A stretch of DNA of 64,000 nucleotides, taken from the NCBI GenBank assembly GCA_004835665.1, contig RBKR01000008.1:1364001-1428000 (forward strand), read 5' to 3'. This document shows, in pieces, positions 34,001 to 45,635 of the stretch (positions are counted from its first letter, which is position 1; every line of letters begins with the position of its first letter). The notes under the pieces are model-generated. The model was not told the origin of the DNA. It saw only the letters and a program-made list of their open reading frames with translations, and searched no databases. A program made the position numbers and the translations under genes. This DNA comes from Phoma sp. XZ068. Lineage: Eukaryota; Ascomycota; Dothideomycetes; Pleosporales; Didymellaceae.

Positions 34001-36740
34001 AGTATAAAGAGGACTAGAAATCCTACTAGTAATTCTAATTCTTATATAAATCTCTTCTTAAGGTTCTTATTAATATATTTCTTAAGTATACTAAGTTCTT
34101 TCTTAGATATTCTATATATAGGCCTAAAAGGTAGTTTCTTTCCTTCCTAGAGCTTAATCTTATAATTCTAGGGTTTATACTATAGTAATACCTTTATAGT
34201 CTTCTTATTATAGGAGAGGTCTTCTATATAACTCTTATATTTATCTAGAATATTAGGAGATATACTATCTTTCTTCTTAACTATTACTTTATAACTAGTA
34301 GGGTGTTCTATATCTATATAGTTAACTACTCTATTTTAGTATATCTTATATATTAAAGAGATATTATTAATTTTCTTCTTATCTGCTAGTTATATTATAA
34401 ACTACGCAGGCTATAATATAGTAGTGCTATATCTATATTAGCTTAGTAAAAGCTGTTAATTCTTCTAATTAATATCTAGATTATACTTTCTTAACTATAG
34501 AAGTCCTAATATAATATTATAAGTAGCTATCTTAAAAGTGTCTAGGTTTATTTCCTTATAGTGTCTATAGATCTAGAGGGGTACTATAGTTACTTTATAT
34601 ATAATCTTAGATTCCTCTAGTATTAGTTCTCTATTAGCTACTCTAAGTAATTAAGGTATTATCTTCTAAGTAGGGTGTAGTCTAGCTAGCTATACTACTT
34701 ATAAAGAAATATAATTAGATTATATTCTAGAGTCTAAAAGTATATATATCTATCTTTTATTTACTCTAATAAGTAACTTAATTAGTTAATAATTACTTTT
34801 AATACTATTAATAAATTAATCTCTAGTGCCTACTAGTACTACTTTAAAAAAGGATTCTCTTATCTAAAGCTATTACTTTACTTCTTTTCTTTATAGGTCT
34901 TATAGTAGGGGTTAAGGTAGGTCTACTAATACTAATTAAAGTATTACTTATTTACTACTAGTCCTTATTATCTATACTTAGGCTTATTCTAGCTAAAAAA
35001 AAGTATTTATTATTATATTTATCTATTAGATATAGTATATAGTAATCCTCCTTATAATCTTTCTATTATAGTTTATATAGATATTTCTTTAAGAACTATC
35101 CTATATTAAGTTTCTCTAAGTAATATATCTAGTATCTATTATAGTAGTATACTATCTAGAATAGTACTCTATAGTATAGGTTTCTAGAGTCTAGGCTATA
35201 ATTAGGTTCTAGGTAATTATTATTCTAGTTCTAATATACTTCTAGTTAATAATATTATTAGTATTCTTTATATAACTTATTATACTAATTTTCTTTATTA
35301 TTATCTACCTTAATAGAGGGGATAATTAGGTCTTAATATAATTTAGTATAGGCTTTATTATTAGCTTTTTTAGCTTTGTGTTGCTTATATTCTTAATAAT
35401 ATATATTATATTATACCCTATATTATACTATAGTAGAATATACTAACTTATCTTAATCCTTATTATCTTCTAGGTATTATCTAGGTAGTTATAGTATATT
35501 ATCTTTAGTATTAGGTATCTAGGTTGCTCTAGGTCTATAGTATAATATTATAACTATACTAGAAGCTTCTAAGAGTTTAAGACACTCCTCCCTTAATATC
35601 TATATAATTATATATTTATAGCTATAGAAGTGTTTATATACCTATAACCTTATAGGTACTAGTTTATATATAGCCTCTAGGTTAGTATCTTTATTATATC
35701 CTAACTTTAGATTTTCTATAAGTTGTCTAATTCTATTAGTAAGAATCTTCTATTTATTACTAGTATCCTTGCTATCTAGCCTACTAGCTAATATATTAAT
35801 CTATTAGAATACTTTATTCTAGTAATAGTCTCTAGTAAAGTAGCCTAGTTTACTATAGTTATAATAGGTATTACTCTTATTACCCTTATTATTATTATAT
35901 CCCTTCTTTTTATTCTATTATAGTTTTATAGTTATTAGTCTCTTATTTATATTAGACAGGTCTATTACCTTAGGTCTATAGTACCTACTCTAAGTATTAC
36001 TATAAATATAGTAACCTATATTAGGTTAGTAGTTATTTCTATAGTTACTATAATAAGTATAGTTATTCTATTAGTTATATTATAGTTAAGATAGCTAGCC
36101 TATAGCTTAAGTATATAGATTATTATATAGCTCTTATTAGATCTTATATAGTTTAATATTAAGGTTAATTACTATATTAATAAGGTTATCTAAGGTTTCT
36201 ATACTTATACTAGTATATATTAGTTTTTCCTTTACCTTAGGTTTAAGTTCTTAATAAAATATTATAGTTAATATAGTATTATCCTAGTCTATATTAGCTA
36301 TAAGTTACTAGAACTTAGTAGTATAATTAGTAGTAGATTAGGTTTAATAAATATATTAGATATCTTATCTAGTAATAGTAGGTTTATTTAAAACTCTAAA
36401 GATTAAGTAGATCTTATCCTTAAAAATATTAAAGTTTTTTATTTATATATTAACCTTATTAAGAGTGTTATCCTTACTATAGAGTTAAATAAAAGGTTTA
36501 ATCTAGGTAAACACTTTTCTATATATATAGCTTACTACTAAGGTAACTCTCTTTTTAGCCTCTACCTTATCTTCTTAGAATATAAAAAATAGGTCCTATT
36601 ATATTAACTAGTTATCTAGCTTACTATAGTCTCTCTTATAGAGATTAGATTACTTAATATTAATAGTATTAGTAGTAATAGTTCCTTCTATTATATTAAT
36701 ATTAGAGTATAAGCTAGTAGGAGTAACTCTAGTTTCTAAA
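31000..36740 (-). pseudogene. gag-pol of element E (RIP-destroyed)
   Basis: Collinear with A and, in reverse, with F. Chromodomain near 31030-31150, integrase about 31400-32900 (interrupted by the solo LTR at 32183), RNase H and RT about 33000-34200 with the active-site segment near 33670-33700, protease near 34740, zinc knuckle region about 35850, gag to about 36740. Stops are dense and of RIP type. Confidence 0.75.
32183..32690 (-). repeat. Unmutated solo LTR inserted in element E
   Basis: A 508-bp GC-balanced segment with canonical ends TGTTGAAG...CGTAACA, flanked by a perfect 5-bp duplicate GTCTA (32178-32182 and 32691-32695) within E's integrase region. Elements A and H lack the insertion. 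It aligns end to end with the RIP-degraded LTRs of E and F, for example in the segment before CTATATACTAA, so it is a pristine copy of the same LTR family. No interior is attached: the rest was lost by LTR-LTR recombination. A 73-codon frame inside it (32505-32726) runs out into flanking DNA and is not a gene. Confidence 0.9.
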
Positions 36741-36768
36741 GTAGTACTTATCTTAGAGGTGTTTAAAA

Positions 36769-37063
36769 TATTAAGGTTATAAACTAAGTAAAGCTTATAA
36801 ATACTTCTAAGGTTAGTTCTCTAGAATAAGTGCTAGTATAGAAGAGGTTAGTATAGATGCCTAGTAAAACACTATAATAACTATAGGGGTTAATAATAAG
36901 TAGTATAAATAGTTAATCTGTCTAGCTTAAAAGTTAGGTTAAGTTCTAATAATAAAGTTAATTAATAAGGTTAAATATAATACTATAAGAGTAGTATTCC
37001 TAATTACTATATACTAAGGAGTGTCCTATATTTCTTATAATATCCTATAAAGTCCTATAGGAG
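36769..37063 (-). repeat. 5' LTR of element E, left part
   Basis: Begins TATTAAGG and breaks after AGGAG where element F is inserted. The remainder is at 43874-44062. Confidence 0.9.
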
Positions 37064-37547
37064 TATTATAATCTTAGAGAAAGAGGTATAGTATAACAAA
37101 GTTATAGTTATAGATTAATAGCGTAGGGCTAAGTAGACTATATAATATCCTATAATCCTATAGAAATAAACTATACTAAGAGTATAAGACAGTATAAGAC
37201 ACTATATATATATCCTATAGAAACTATAAAACTACTTATAGAAACTATAGGGCCTCCTATAGGACTTTATAGAATATTATAAGAAATATAGGACACTCCT
37301 TAGTATATAGTAATTAGGAACACTACTCTTATAGTATTATATTTAACCTTATTAATTAACTTTATTATTAGAACTTAACCTAACTCTTAAGCTAGATAGA
37401 TTAACTATCTATACTACTTATTATTAACTCTATAGTTATTATAGTATTTTACTAGGTATTTATACTAACCCCTTCTATACTAGTACTTATTCTAGAGAAC
37501 TAACCTTAGAAGTATTTATAAGCTTTACTTAGTTTATAACCTTAATA
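37064..37547 (+). repeat. 5' LTR of element F
   Basis: 484 bp, TATTATAATC...CCTTAATA, the reverse complement of the E-type LTR. Confidence 0.92.
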
Positions 37548-37559
37548 TTTTAAACACCT

Positions 37560-40500
37560 CTAAGATAAGTACTACTTTAGAAACTAAAGTTACTTCTACT
37601 AGCTTATACTCTAATATTAATATAATAGAAGGAACTATTACTACTAATACTATTAATATTAAGTAACCTAATCTCTATAAGGGAGACTATAGCAAGCTAG
37701 ATAACTAGTTAATATAATAAGACCTATTCTTTATATTCTAAGGAGATAAGGTAGAGGCTAAGAAAAGAGTTACCCTAGTAGTAAGCTATATATATAGAAA
37801 AGTATTTACTTAGATTAAACCTTTTATCTAACTCTATAGTAAGGACAATACTCTTAATAAGGTTAATATATAGATAGAAGACTTTAATACCTTTAAGAAT
37901 AAGATCTACCTAATCTTTAGAGTTTTAAATAAACCTACTATTACTAGACAAGATATTTAATATATTTATTAGACCTAGTCTGCTACTAATTATACTACTA
38001 AGTTCTAGTAACTTACAGCTAATATAGACTAGAATAATACTATATTAACTATAATATTTTATTAAGGACTTAAGCCTAAGGTAAAGAAAAAACTAATATA
38101 TACTAGCGCAAGCACAGAAACCTTAGATAATCTTATTAATATAGTAATTAACCTTAATATTAAACTATATAAGCTCTAATAAGAGCTATATAATAATCTG
38201 CATGCTTAAGCTATAGGCTAGCTATCTTAACTATAATATAACTAATAGAATAACTATACTTATTATAGTAACTATAGAAATAACTACTAACTTAATATAG
38301 GTTACTATATTTATAGTAATACTTAGAGTAGGTACTATAGACCTAAGGTAATAGACCTGTTTAATATAAATAAGGGACTAATAACTATAAAACTATAATA
38401 GAATAAAAAGAAGGGATATAATAATAACAAGGGTAATAAAGGTAATACCTATTATAACTATAGTAAACTAGGCTACTTTACTAGAAACTATTACTAGAAT
38501 AAAGTATTCTAATAGATTAATATATTAACTAGTAGGCTAGATAGCAAGGATACTAGTAATAAATAGGAAATTCTTACTAATAGAATTAGACAACTTATAG
38601 AAGATCTAGAGTTAGAATATAATAAAAATACTAAACTAGAAATTATATATAAACTAGTACCTAAGAGGTTATAGGTATATAAACACCCTTATAGCTATAA
38701 AACTATAATTATATAAATATTAAGAGAGGAATATCTTAAACTTCTAGAAGCTTCTAGTATAGCTATAATATTATACTATAGACCTAGAGTAACCTAGATA
38801 CCTAATACTAAAGACAATATACTATAACTACCTAGATAATACCTAGAGGATAATAAGGATTAGGACAAGTTAGTATATTCTACTATAGCATAATATAGGG
38901 CGTAATATAATATATATTATTAAGAATATAAGTAATATAAAGCTAAGAAAGCTAATAACAAAGCCTACGCTAAATTATATTAAGACCTAATTATCCCCTC
39001 TATTAAGGTAGATAATAATAAAGAAAATTAGTATAATAAGTTATATAAAGAATACTAATAATATTATTAACTAGAAGTATATTAGAACTAGAATAATAAT
39101 TACCTAGAACCTAATTATAGCCTAGACTTAAGAAACCTATACTATAGAGTACTATTATAGACAGTATACTACTATAATAGTTACTAGATATATTACTTAG
39201 AAAAGCTTAATTTAGAATAGTTTCTAAAGAGATATCTATATAAACTATAATAAGAAGATTATAAGGACTACTATATACTATACCTAATAGATAAATATAA
39301 TAACTAATACTTTTCTAGCTAGAATAAGTCTAAGTATAGATAATAAGGACTAGTAGTAAATAAGTAATACTTTAATTAGTATTAGTAGACCTACTTTAAT
39401 CCCTACTATAAGACCTATAAAGGAAAGAAGTAAAGTAATAGCTTTAGACAAGAGAATTCTTTTTTAGGGCAGTACTAGTAGGCACTAGAGATTAATCTAT
39501 TAATAGTATTAAAAGTAATTACTAACTAATTAAGTTATCTATTAGAATAAATAGAAGATAGATATATATACTCTTAGACTCTAGAGTATAGTCTAACTAT
39601 ATCTCTTTATAAGCAGTATAGCTAGCTAGACTATACTCTACTTAGAAGATAATACCTTACCTGCTTAGAGTAGCTAATAGAGAACTAATACCTAAGGAAT
39701 CTAAGATTATATATAAGGTAACTATAGTACCTCTCTAGATCTATAGATACTATAAGGAAATAACTCTAGATACTTTTAGAATAGCTACTTATAATATTAT
39801 ATTAAGACTTCTATAGTTAAGAAAGTATAATCTAGATATTAATTAGAAGAATTAATAGCTTTTATTAAGTTAATATAGATACAGCACTACTATATTATAG
39901 CCTGTATAGTTTATAATATAACTAGTAGATAAGAAGGAGATTAATAATATCTCTTTAATATATAAGACGCGCTAAGATAGAGTAGTTAACTATATAGATA
40001 TAGAATGCTCTACTAGTTATAAAGTAATAGTTAAGGAGAAGGATAGTATACCTTCTAATATTCTAGATAAATATAAGAGTTATATAGAACTCTTCTATAA
40101 TAAAAAGACTATAAAGGCATTACTATAGTATAAACTCTAGAATTATAAGATTAAGCTCTAGGAAGGAAAGGAACTGCCTTTTAGGCCTATATATAGAATA
40201 TCTAAGAAGGAACTTAGCATACTTAAGAAATATATTAATAAGAACTTTAAGAAAGAATTTATATAAAAATTAGAATTACTAGTAGGATTCCTAGTCCTCT
40301 TTATACTAAAGAAAGATAGTAAATTATAAATATATATTAACTACTAGAAACTTAATAATATTATAATTAAGAATTAGTACCTATTACTAAATATTAAGGA
40401 ATTATAGGATTAGTTATCTAGAGTATAATACTTTACTATACTTAATTTATATAGAGTATATAACCTTATATATATAAAGGAAGGTAAAGAATAGAAGACT

Positions 40501-42840
40501 ATATTTAGAACATACTATAGTTATTATAAGTACTTAGTAATACTATTTAGGCTTACTAATATACTAGCTATATATTAAGCCCTTATTAATAATATATTAA
40601 GAGTATACTTAGATATTATAGTAGTAGTATACCTTAATAATATCCTAGTATATTTAGTAATACTAGAAAAATATATTTACTATATTAGAGAAGTGTTAGA
40701 ATGCCTTAGAAAGGCAGATCTTTAACTTAAACCTAAGAAATATAAATAGTATAAGAAAGAAGTAGAATTCCTTAGCTATATTATAAGAAGATACAGAGTT
40801 AAGATAAGTAAAATAAAGATTTAGGTTATAAAGAATTAGCTAACTCCTACCTCCCTTAAGAGAATTTAGGAATTTCTAGAATTTATTAACTTTAACTAAT
40901 ACTTTATTAAGAACTATTTACTTAAAGCCTTACTACTTATAAAGCTTATATAAAAGGATATACTATTTAAGTAGGAATAAGTATAAGAGGATGCTTTTTA
41001 GTTACTTAAATAGTCCTATATTAAGCTACCTATAATAATTATATTTAAGAGTAGAAAACTACTTTAAATTAAGATAGATACCTTAGATTTAGTATTAGGA
41101 GCTTATACTATATAAAAACAAGATAGATAATAGTACCTAATTGCCTACTACTCTAGAAAGTTCTTAGAACTAGAAGAATAATATAATATATATAATAAAG
41201 AATTACTAGCTATTATATTAGCTCTAGAATATTAGAGAATCTATATAGAAAGTTGTTTAGAACTTACTATCTATATAGATTATAAGAACTTAGTATACTT
41301 TACTACTACTAAGATACTTAACTAATAATAAGTATACTAGTCTAAGCTGTTAGGGTAGAATAAGTTTAAGATACTATATATACTAGGAAAAGATAATAGC
41401 AGAGCTAATGTACTTAGTAGACAATATAATCTAGCTAAAGAAAAAACTATTAACTAGTTTACTATACTTAGAATTAATAAGAATAGGTTACTAGAACTAT
41501 CTTAGTAGCTTAATAATATAATATAAGTTTAGTAGGAATAGTATATACCTATAAAGGTACTAGAGAAATTAGAAAATAAAATTATAAGCTATTATTATAA
41601 TAACCTACTTTATAGACACTCTAGTATAATATAAACAATAGAACTTATTAGATAATACTATAAGTTTAGCTATATAAAGAATAAGGTTACTAAGTTTATT
41701 AAGAACTATATTAATTACTAATAGAATAAATATAGTATATATATAAAGTATAGAGAGATATAAGTAATAAAGCTACTAATAGCACTATAGATAAATATTA
41801 TAATAGATTTTATTATATAACTACTAATCTCTAAGAACTCTATTATAGGATATATCTATAACTTAATCTTTATTATAGTAGATAGGTTTACTAAAGTAGT
41901 AGATATAATACTATTTTAATATAGTTATACTATAGAGTAGCTTGTATAAGTATTTCTAGATAGGATTATCTATTACTATAGTATACTAGAATTAATTATT
42001 AGTAATAGAGATAAGCTCTTTATATTAAACTATTAGACTATACTTATAGTAGCTATTAGTACTAAGAAAAAGCTATTAACTATATATTATCTGCAAACAG
42101 ACAGATAAATAGAAAGAATAAATTAGACTATAGAAATATACTTAAGAATATATAGTAACTAGAAGCAAGATAACTAGGTTTTACTATTACCTATAGTATA
42201 GATTATATATAATAATAAATTATTAGAAGTAACAGGTACAATACTATTCTTTATAAATTATAGAAAATATCTAAATCTCTTTATAAAATCTCTTAATAGT
42301 AACATCTAAATAGATTTAGTAATAACCTTAGTATATAAACTAAAGGAAGTATACTAAAAATTACTTAAAAATATTAATAAAGCTTAATAATAAGTAATCT
42401 CTTATATTAATTAAAAAAGAAAAACAGCACCTTAGCTAAAAGAGGGGGATAAAGTCTATCTCCTTATAAAAAACTTATAAACAAGAAGACTAATAAAAAA
42501 ACTAGATTATATTAAGGTTAGACTATTTTTTATTTCTAGGTAAATTAGCTCTATAAACTATTAACTTAAACTACTATAGGATGCTAGAATATACTCTATA
42601 TTCTATATATTACTATTAGAACTAGCAGACCCTAATATACTAATCTAGAAAGACTTCTACTACTAGGTTAAAGAAGAGACTAAGTAAGAAGTTAAAAAAA
42701 TAATATAATATTAAAAGAAAGGATATAAGGATAAATACCTAGTTAAGTAGTTAGGATACCTTAACTTAGAAAATATATAGAAACTATTAATAAACCTTAT
42801 AAACTGCTGCTAGCTATTATACTAGTATTAGTAGTATTAG
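37560..42840 (+). pseudogene. gag-pol of element F (RIP-destroyed)
   Basis: Domains in order on the plus strand: gag (37560 to about 38500) ending in a CCHC zinc knuckle at 38450-38491, whose Cys and His codons are TAT/TAC; aspartic protease with LLDSR...SNYIS near 39556-39610; reverse transcriptase about 40080-40800, with YLDD changed to YLNN near 40629-40640; RNase H about 41030-41420; integrase about 41580-42350; chromodomain about 42640-42800 (KYLVKQLGYLN). Stops are TAG/TAA at Gln/Trp sites. Relative to A, E and X2 the reading order is undisturbed by insertions. Confidence 0.82.
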
Positions 42841-43240
42841 GGTCTAGAGGTAGAGAATATATTACCTAGTCTAGTATAAGTAAGCTAGGTATTAACCTAT
42901 TCTTAAGTATAGTAATATTATTAAGTAATAACTCCTGTTGCTCTAGGTGCTTTATATCCTTAATAAACTAAGCACTTATATTAAACTATTACTGTTTATA
43001 ATACTTTAAGAATTTCTTTTATTTATATACCTAGTTTAATTTAGTATAAGTAGTCTATAAGATAGCTATTATAGCTTCCTTAGCTTTAGCAGCCTTATCT
43101 TCTATTTCTTCTAGATATAATATCTTATTATTAATTTTAGAGAAGTTAGGAATAGGTAAATCTATAAGCTTATACTTCTTTATTCTATTATATTTATAAT
43201 TTCTATACTTCTTATATAATAAAGATATCTTATAAGGCAA
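42761..43240 (-). pseudogene. Antisense ORF of element F (156-codon family)
   Basis: A 480-nt frame, the same length as in E and X2, with its first 61 codons still open and the natural stop at 42761-42763. The probable Met codon (fifth) is ATA here. It converges on the chromodomain end of pol and lies between pol and the 3' LTR. Confidence 0.62.
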
Positions 43241-43384
43241 GTTCTTTTTTATATAGTACTTGCAGGTAACTATAGTAAGATATCTAATATTATTAATTTA
43301 GGTTCTTATTATATATTAAGCTTAGGTACTTTAGGAAACTATTTATTAGTTTATAAGAATATAAACTATAAAGAAAGAGAATAG

Positions 43385-43868
43385 TATTATAATTTTAGAA
43401 GAAGAAGTATAGTATAACAAAGTTATAGTTATAGATTAATAGTGTAGGGCTAAGTAGACTATATAATATCCTATAATCCTATAGAAATAAACTATACTAA
43501 GAGTGTAAGATAGTATAAGATACTATATATATATTCTATAGAAACTATAAAACTACTTATAGAAACTATAGAGCCTCCTATAGGACTTTATAGGATATTA
43601 TAAGAAATATAAGATACTTCTTAGTATATAGTAATTAGGAATACTACTCTTATAGTATTATATTTAACCTTATTAATTAACTTTATTATTAGAACTTAAC
43701 CTAACTCTTAAGCTAGACAGATTAACTATCTATACTACTTATTATTAACTCTATAGTTATTATAGTATTTTACTAGGTATCTATACTAACCCCTTCTATA
43801 CTAGCACTTATTCTAGAGAACTAACCTTAGAAGTATTTATAAGCTTTGCTTAGTTTATAACCTTAATA
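43385..43868 (+). repeat. 3' LTR of element F
   Basis: 484 bp, preceded by the purine tract AAAGAAAGAGAATAG and followed by AGGAG. Confidence 0.92.
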
Positions 43869-44194
43869 AGGAGGCTCTATAGTTTCTATAAGTAGTTTAT
43901 AGTTTCTATAGAATATATATATAGTGTCTTATACTATCTTATACTCTTAGTATAGTTTATTTCTATAGAATTATAGAATATTATATAGTCTTCTTAGCTC
44001 TATACTATTAATCTATAACTATAACTTTATTATACTATACCTCTTTCTCTAAGATTATAATAGGGATATAGCTTTATCTCTTATAGCTTATTTCTATAGT
44101 TTACTCTTATTTTTACTATATACCTAAGAGTTATATATTAGGGCAAGTTAGTATAGGTTCTACTTAAGTATAGAGCCTAATATAACTAGGTCCT
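43869..44194. repeat. Spacer, copy 1: F target duplicate, remainder of E's LTR, B flank
   Basis: Contains AGGAG, the right part of E's 5' LTR (43874-44062), E's target duplicate GGGAT (44063-44067) and a B remnant (44068-44194) ending GTCCT. The whole 326-bp block recurs as 59850-60173 in the same order, although it is a composite made by two independent insertions. It must therefore have been duplicated after E and F inserted. Confidence 0.9.
44068..44194 (-). mobile_element. Element B, right fragment
   Basis: The continuation of 29345-29923 across the target duplicate of E. It has no readable domain. Its last five bases, GTCCT, are the left flank of X2. Confidence 0.55.
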
Positions 44195-44384
44195 TATTAT
44201 AATCTTAGAGGAAGAGGTATAGTATAATAAAGTTATAGTTATAGATTAATAGTATAGGGCTAAGTAGACTATATAATATCTTATAATTCTATAGAAATAA
44301 ACTATACTAAGAGTATAAGATAGTATAAGATACTATATATATATTCTATAGAAACTATAAAACTACTTATAGAAACTATAGAGC

Positions 44385-44924
44385 TGTTAAGGTTATATTC
44401 TAAGTAAAGCTTATAAATACTTCTAAAGTTAGTTCTCTAGAATAAATAGATATATAGTAGATTATAGAAGGTATAGCTGCTTAGTAAAACACTATAGTAA
44501 CTATAGGTAATAATAAGTAGTGCAGAGTAGACTATCTATCTTAAAAGTTAGGTTATAGTAAGAAGTATAGATAGTTAATCTATCTATCTTAATATATAAG
44601 TAGAGTTTTAATAATAAAGTATATTAATTAGGTTAAATATAAACTATAAAGGTTATATTCCTAAGTGCTATATACTAAAGAGATATACATAGTACTTAGT
44701 ATTATAATAGCTACTAATTATACTAATTATTAATTATACTAATTACTAATTATACTAATTATACCAAGACTAATTATATATATAACTTTATATTATTACC
44801 TAAGTAGTAACTAATAATACTTATTATTTATACTTACTTATAATACTTTCTCCTGTGTAGTTTAACTATACTATACTTAGCCTATAATTATTAACCTTAT
44901 TTAGTATTCTCTAGAATTATAATA
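44385..44924 (-). repeat. 3' LTR of element H
   Basis: 540 bp, beginning TGTTAAGG (the original TG is retained) and ending GAATTATAATA. Confidence 0.92.
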
Positions 44925-45041
44925 CTATTCTCTTCCTATCTTAGCTTAGTCTCTTAAGCTTAGTTTATATAATATAGGCCCCTCCTTGTTTAATAGTATA
45001 TCCTCTTAATAATACCTAAGTATCCTACTAAGTTAAGTTTA

Positions 45042-45635
45042 GCCTACTATTACTACCTATATAAATTTATTAAGTTCTTTAGAGAGATTATAGTAAAGAA
45101 GTATTTAACCTATAAAAAGTATAAGCAGGTGTATAAAGTTTATATTTATTCTAGAAAATGTAGTAAATATTTAAAGTATAGGTAGTATTATAACGTTTAT
45201 ATAATATAGTTAGAGTTTAAATATCTAGAGACTAAGAAAGAGAAGCTGCAGGCATAGATAAAAGAAAGTTATAAAGTATAAAATAAAGTGCTTAAGGCCT
45301 CTAAGAAGGTGTTAGAAGAGTTATAGGTTACACGCACGTATAAAAAGTAGTTATATTAATAAATAGATTTGCTAGATTATTATATAGAGGAAGTAATTAT
45401 AGTAGAAGAGTAGAGTATTATTAAGTAGGAGCTAGAAGAAGAGATAATTCTCTTAAAAGGTTCCTTAGATAAGTTTAGCCTAGCTCTATTACCTAGTATA
45501 TAGGGTGCTTTTAAGGGGTAGCTAATTAAGGCTTAGAAAGCTAATATAGCGCTTTCTAATTAGTCTTAAATCCCTTTAATAGCTGCTAGTAGTTTATAAG
45601 GTTTATAGAAGGTTCCTATATATTTTCTAAGTTAG
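45042..45635 (+). pseudogene. Antisense ORF of element H with Zn2Cys6-like motif
   Basis: The uninterrupted counterpart of the antisense frame in A. The six putative Cys codons are at 45102, 45111, 45132, 45159 (still TGT), 45168 and 45189, giving C-x2-C-x6-C-x8-C-x2-C-x6-C. The other five are TAT, the RIP product of TGT/TGC; the first is TGT in A. A Glu/Lys/Leu-rich helical stretch follows for about 100 codons, then an SLQ...VPIYFLS tail shared with the E/F antisense ORF. The natural stop is at 45633-45635. Internal stops are Gln/Trp-type. The Cys pattern is that of fungal Zn(II)2Cys6 DNA-binding proteins; function in the element is unknown. Confidence 0.62.

Larger units (their letters stand above)
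37064..43868 (+). mobile_element. Element F: complete Gypsy chromovirus inside the LTR of E
   Basis: Two LTRs of 484 bp (37064-37547 and 43385-43868) with a perfect AGGAG duplicate at 37059-37063 and 43869-43873. It reads plus. It is 6805 bp with no further insertion and so serves as the reference copy for this family. It holds the empty site for the Pogo element of X2 and X3: around 39901-39905 the sequence CCTGTATAGTTTATA matches the joined flanks of the insertion at 54035-55883. Confidence 0.94.
29924..44062 (-). mobile_element. Element E: RIP-degraded Gypsy chromovirus hosting a solo LTR and element F
   Basis: The left (3') LTR is 29924-30407 (484 bp). The right (5') LTR is 36769-37063 plus 43874-44062, split by element F and also 484 bp when rejoined. 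The target duplicate is AGGAT (29919-29923) and GGGAT (44063-44067), differing by one RIP-type transition. A minus-strand polypurine tract follows the left LTR from 30408. Net length without F and the solo LTR is 6816 bp, close to F (6805 bp). E and F are members of one family in opposite orientation. Confidence 0.92.
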
